Below, piece after piece: positions 60,963 through 64,000 of a stretch of 64,000 nt of DNA (position 1 is the stretch's first letter; each line of letters starts with the position of its first letter). The stretch is from NCBI GenBank assembly GCA_934155265.1, contig CAKPGU010000003.1, forward strand, positions 85,903 to 149,902, written 5' to 3'. The stretch comes from an uncultured Clostridia bacterium. Lineage in GTDB: Bacteria > Bacillota > Clostridia > TANB77 > CAG-508. A model generated the notes under the pieces. It was given only the letters and a program-made list of their open reading frames with translations, was not told where the DNA came from and did no database searches. Both the position numbers and the translations under genes were made by a program.

Positions 60963-61596
60963 ACTCATTCGGGGTTTCAAGGTTTGGAACTATTAAACCA
61001 TTACCCACACAATATATTGCAAGTTTTGCTAAATTATTATAACCAGTTTTTTCATAAATAGATGAAATATGTGATTTTAATGTTCTTACAGATATTCCAA
61101 GTTTTTTTATAACTTCATCTCTATCTAATGTTTTACAATACTCAGTTAGAACATTCAATTCTGTATCTGTTAAGTTTTTTAAAACATCAGGAATATTTGC
61201 TTTGGGGTTATTAGCATTTGGATACAAAGAATAACCATCAATAGTATTTTGAATTGTGCTTATAAGAGAATCACTACTAATATTTTTATAAATAAAGCTA
61301 TCAACATTATTAGCTTTTGCCTTGTCTATAAATGTTAAATCTGGTACACCTGTCATAAGAATAATTTTCACACTTGGAAAGTTCTCTTTTATTATTTTTG
61401 AATATGCTAATCCACTTGAATTGTTTTCAGTACAAATATCCATTAAAATTAAATCAGGTTTAAATTTTTCACATAAGGATACAGAGTCTTTTGCATCTCC
61501 ACTAGAAGCGATAACATTAAAACCTCTTGTATTTAATGTTTCAGAAATCATTTCTCTTAACATTTTATGGTCATCAATTACAATAATATTATACAA
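60961..61596 (-). CDS. LuxR/NarL-family response regulator
   Basis: A 211-residue regulator: receiver domain (IIVIDDHKML, phospho-Asp in LILMDIC near 54, conserved Lys in FIYKN near 109) and a LuxR-type helix-turn-helix (about 140-200, LTDTELNVLTEYCKTLDRDEVIKKLGISVRTLKSHISSIYEKTGY). The start is TTG at 61596, because AGGAGG lies 8 bases upstream (61605-61610 on the - strand) and the next ATG is far inside. It is convergent with its likely kinase and divergent from the sortase gene. The intergenic dyads at 61676-61723 are candidate binding sites. Confidence 0.93.
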   Translation of the reverse strand: MYNIIVIDDHKMLREMISETLNTRGFNVIASSGDAKDSVSLCEKFKPDLILMDICTENNSSGLAYSKIIKENFPSVKIILMTGVPDLTFIDKAKANNVDSFIYKNISSDSLISTIQNTIDGYSLYPNANNPKANIPDVLKNLTDTELNVLTEYCKTLDRDEVIKKLGISVRTLKSHISSIYEKTGYNNLAKLAIYCVGNGLIVPNLETPNE

Positions 61597-61675
61597 AACA
61601 GAAACCTCCTAACTTACTCACATCAAAATATATTGTATCATAAAAAAGTAAAAAAATAAATAACTTTTGGCGTTT

Positions 61676-61723
61676 TTGCACTTTTAGTGCAAAATTTAAT
61701 GAAAATTTGCACCAAAAGTACAA
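61676..61723 (+). promoter_or_regulatory. Two near-identical 17-bp palindromes in front of the sortase gene
   Basis: TTGCACTTTTAGTGCAA (61676-61692) and TTGCACCAAAAGTACAA (61707-61723), centres 31 bases apart, about three helical turns. The second overlaps the -35 position of a likely sortase promoter with -10 TAAAAT (61737-61742). They lie between the divergent regulator and sortase genes and are probably operators of the LuxR-type regulator. Confidence 0.75.
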
Positions 61724-61789
61724 TAGTAATTTATGCTAAAATATGATATAAAATTATATGGAAAAGTAAAGTTGATGGGTGGTGAATAG

Positions 61790-61798
61790 ATGAGTTAA
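61790..61798 (+). promoter_or_regulatory. Two-codon mini-ORF upstream of the sortase start
   Basis: GGTGGTGA is well spaced for ATG 61790, but that frame reads ATG AGT TAA TAA and then, 15 bases on, ATG AGT AGA at 61805. Either a leader peptide with reinitiation or a mutated start region. Confidence 0.4.
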
Positions 61799-61804
61799 TA
61801 AAAA

Positions 61805-62557
61805 ATGAGTAGAAGAGAAAAGCAAAAAAGCAAAAAGACATTATTCATAATAAGAATAATGCAATTAATCTTTTTAATACTTCTTATCTATTCAAGTCTA
61901 CGCATAATAGTATGGACTAAAAACAATAAAGAAAACAAAGAAATAATAAGCAACATAGAAAAAAGCGTTGAAATAGATAGCACAAACGATGAGGAACATA
62001 AGTATAAAGTGAATTTTGAAAAATTAAAACAAGAAAATTCTGATACAGTTGCTTGGTTGAAAGTAGAAAATACAAACATAGAAATTCCAGTAGTACAAGC
62101 TAAAGATAACAGTTATTATCTAACACATAATTTTAATAAAAAGTACAATGTGGCAGGTTGGGTATTTGCAGATTACAAAAATAAATTTGATGAAACTGAT
62201 AAAAACATTGTGGTTTATGGACACAATATGCGAGATGACAGTATGTTTGGAAGTTTAAAAAATGTTATAAAGGAAGAATGGTACAACAATAAAGATAACC
62301 AATATATAACTTTTATAACAGAAAATGAATATCAAACATATCAAATATTTTCTATATATCAAACAGAAAAAGAAGATTATTACATACAAACAGAATTTAG
62401 TGATGATGAATTTTCAAAATTTATTAACACAATAAAACAAAGAAGTAAAAAAGATTTCAATGTAAATGTATCTAATGAAGATACAATACTAACACTTTCC
62501 ACCTGTGCAAATAACAATAAATATAGGGTAGTATTACATAGTGTTAGAGTTAAATAA
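61805..62557 (+). CDS. Class B sortase
   Basis: A 250-residue cysteine transpeptidase that anchors surface proteins to the wall or builds pili. One N-terminal membrane span (about 12-34) is followed by the catalytic domain with VYGHNMRDDSMFG (catalytic His), TLSTC (catalytic Cys near 234) and the Arg in NNKYRVVLHSVRV. Length and the IEIPVVQAKDNSYYLTHNFN motif fit class B. ATG 61805 has no close ribosome site because GGTGGTGA is spaced for the stop-containing ATG at 61790; translation may depend on reinitiation. A secreted protein gene follows 38 bases later and may be its substrate. Confidence 0.92.
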   Translation: MSRREKQKSKKTLFIIRIMQLIFLILLIYSSLRIIVWTKNNKENKEIISNIEKSVEIDSTNDEEHKYKVNFEKLKQENSDTVAWLKVENTNIEIPVVQAKDNSYYLTHNFNKKYNVAGWVFADYKNKFDETDKNIVVYGHNMRDDSMFGSLKNVIKEEWYNNKDNQYITFITENEYQTYQIFSIYQTEKEDYYIQTEFSDDEFSKFINTIKQRSKKDFNVNVSNEDTILTLSTCANNNKYRVVLHSVRVK

Positions 62558-62595
62558 AGCAGAAAATGTTTTGTTTGAGAAAGGAGAATGGTTTT

Positions 62596-64000
62596 ATGAA
62601 AAATAAAACAAAATATTTAGTGGCAATATTATTAATGCTAGTTAGTTTTCTACTAATTGGAGCTACTAATGTAAATGCTAAAACAGTCACAGTAGAGAAT
62701 GAGGAAGAACTAATTAATGCATCAAAAGGAATTGATTCTGAGATAAATGAAATTAAATTAGCAAAAGATATTACTTTAACAAAGTACCTAAATTTTTATG
62801 TTGTTAATGACATTACTCTTGAATTAAATGGGCAAACATTAGATACAGGTTCCGAAGGTCTTTCATTTAATTATGGAATGTCAGAGTATGATGAATCAAA
62901 TAACAAATACTATTATAACTTTAATAGTAAATTAACTATTAAGGATAGTGGTAGTAGTAAAACTGGTAAGATTCTTACAAAAAAAAGCATTAATTTTACT
63001 ACTTATGATGTTGTCCATGATGAGCAAATTAAAAAATTTGGACTAACTATTGAAGGTGGATATTATGAGATAATCAGTTCAACAACTACTTTTATTTCTT
63101 TATTTACCAATGATTACTATACAAATGGTAGAAATATTACTGTCGATGTAAAAGTAAAAGATGCGGTATTTAATGTCGGTGATCAGAAGTCTCTTTTTGG
63201 CACTAGTTCAGATTCTGATTCAGATATTAAATTCAATTTTAATTTTGAGTCATTGAAAGCAATGGGACTTGCAAGCAAATTAGGAAGTAATAAATTAGGA
63301 AAAATGAAATTAGATAATGTTATTAATCCTAATTCTAAGGCATATTTCCAAGAACTACCTTATACAACAGGAGCTCCAGTTTTAACTGAAGCAAATAGAA
63401 ATACTTTAGTTGAAGATTTCTATTCTTCTGGAGGAGAAAATCCTTACATTATTATAAAAAAAGTTAATGGCTTTGAAGTAAATAATGTAGAAATAAATGA
63501 AACTTATAAGGAAACACCTAGTCTTAATAGTATATCAATTAAAAATATAAGTGGTTCTGATTTACAAATTCAAAATGTAACAGTAGATAGTTCTAATTTT
63601 ACTGTTGAAGGACCTAGTACATCACCAACAGTTAGTGCTGGTGCAACAAATACAGATTATAAAATTAAGGCAAAAGAAGGACTTTCTGTTGGAACTTACA
63701 CAGCAACAATTACTGTAACTGATAATAATGGAAATAATTATACGGCAACAGTTACATTAAAAGTTGAAAAGAAAAACCTTACTGTAGGTATTAGTGGTTT
63801 AGATAGTACATGGGTTTATGGCACTACTAAAACTCCACCAACTGCAACAGGTGTTGATGGCTTAGGAGCTGGCGATTATAAAATTACTTACTCTAAGTTA
63901 AACAATGGATCTTATGAAGATAAAGGAACAACATTACCTAAATTAGTAGGTAAATATAAAGCTACTTTAAGTATTACAAATCCAAATTATACAGCAAGTG
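62596..64000 (+). CDS. Large secreted surface protein, incomplete at the window edge
   Basis: Frame open from ATG 62596 (after AAGGAG) to the end, at least 468 codons. There is a signal peptide (about 1-28, LVAILLMLVSFLLIGATNVNA; likely cleavage after VNA). An N-terminal right-handed beta-helix/pectate-lyase-like region follows: ELINASKGIDSEINEIKLAKDITLTKYL, NDITLELNGQTLDTG, with repeated hydrophobic strands. Then come Ig-like repeats: SNFTVEGPSTSPTVSAGATN ... GTYTATITVTDNNGNNYTATVTLKVEKK, and an MBG-type module, LTVGISGLDSTWVYGTTKTP. The C-terminal anchor is beyond the window. Position after the sortase suggests an adhesin anchored by it. Confidence 0.9.
   Translation, partial: MKNKTKYLVAILLMLVSFLLIGATNVNAKTVTVENEEELINASKGIDSEINEIKLAKDITLTKYLNFYVVNDITLELNGQTLDTGSEGLSFNYGMSEYDESNNKYYYNFNSKLTIKDSGSSKTGKILTKKSINFTTYDVVHDEQIKKFGLTIEGGYYEIISSTTTFISLFTNDYYTNGRNITVDVKVKDAVFNVGDQKSLFGTSSDSDSDIKFNFNFESLKAMGLASKLGSNKLGKMKLDNVINPNSKAYFQELPYTTGAPVLTEANRNTLVEDFYSSGGENPYIIIKKVNGFEVNNVEINETYKETPSLNSISIKNISGSDLQIQNVTVDSSNFTVEGPSTSPTVSAGATNTDYKIKAKEGLSVGTYTATITVTDNNGNNYTATVTLKVEKKNLTVGISGLDSTWVYGTTKTPPTATGVDGLGAGDYKITYSKLNNGSYEDKGTTLPKLVGKYKATLSITNPNYTAS

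Noticed and set aside
61322..61612. 96-codon + strand frame over the response regulator
   Set aside because: Fully opposite the regulator gene, whose receiver and LuxR motifs are clear.
1..64000. Possible mollicute origin because of the very AT-rich sequence
   Set aside because: TGA ends several intact genes (for example 22797, 40891, 47836), TGG encodes Trp, and sporulation genes are present.
1..64000. CRISPR array, tRNA or rRNA genes
   Set aside because: I saw no regularly spaced direct repeats, no clover-leaf with GTTCRA and CCA-type end, and no rRNA-like conserved stretches.

Overview
The window is a stretch of a low-GC (very AT-rich) Bacillota chromosome, almost certainly an anaerobic, spore-forming clostridium. 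Evidence: yabP-yabQ-divIC next to rho, a SpoVK/CbbX-like AAA protein, spore photoproduct lyase, a T-box leader, class B sortase, oxygen-sensitive radical SAM and rubrerythrin-type genes, and strong AGGAGG ribosome sites. TGA is used as a stop and TGG as Trp, so this is not a mollicute. Nearly all genes lie on the + strand; only one response regulator is on the - strand.

Layout. 1-3.96 kb: a valine-type T-box leader driving a mutarotase-like gene and valS. 4.0-11.7 kb: an eight-gene, tightly overlapping cluster: PlsC acyltransferase, acyl-AMP ligase, B12/radical SAM enzyme, CDP-alcohol phosphatidyltransferase, a permuted papain-like (NlpC/P60-LRAT type) protein, PEP mutase, phosphonopyruvate decarboxylase and a nucleotidyltransferase. 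Together these read as a pathway for a phosphonate-headgroup membrane lipid. 11.8-14.4 kb: the conserved sporulation/division block yabP-yabQ-divIC, then rho. 14.4-34 kb: an accessory region with small enzymes (flavodoxin, Nudix, Gpm, TraX, PnuC-like, nucleoside deoxyribosyltransferase-like), an FtsX-type ABC transporter, an MgtA-type ATPase and many small membrane proteins. It is littered with decayed genes (cupin, CMD-cupin, MerR, rubrerythrin, flavin reductase) and with copies of a hairpin repeat.

34-40 kb: an unrecognised two-gene unit (746-aa protein with an H/D motif and a glycine-rich hydrophobic tail, plus a membrane protein), a DUF362 protein expressed from what looks like the promoter of a lost aldo-keto reductase, and spore photoproduct lyase behind a large start-codon hairpin. 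40.9-42.9 kb: a UmuC/YolD SOS-type cassette. 43-51 kb: a candidate defence island: AAA ATPase, then an overlapping operon WYL regulator - DUF262/HNH (GmrSD-like) - second DUF262 protein - alpha/beta hydrolase. 51.2-53.3 kb: a Clp-type AAA domain fused to an FtsH-type M41 protease. 53.7-58 kb: a large unrecognised protein ending in a CaaX-like tetrapeptide with a small conserved-looking partner, then a membrane protein and a DUF2225-like protein. 58.3-64 kb: a split sensor kinase, a convergent LuxR-type response regulator, a pair of near-identical 17-bp palindromes in front of a class B sortase, and the start of a large secreted surface protein that runs off the window.

The strongest leads for new biology are the phosphonolipid cluster, the WYL-DUF262-DUF262-hydrolase operon, the 35-38 kb pair, the 869-aa protein with its partner, and a fossil MerR regulon. 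In that regulon two promoters with identical 19-bp-spacer architecture remain while the regulator and both target genes are broken. All functional calls are from reading motifs; no database search was possible.
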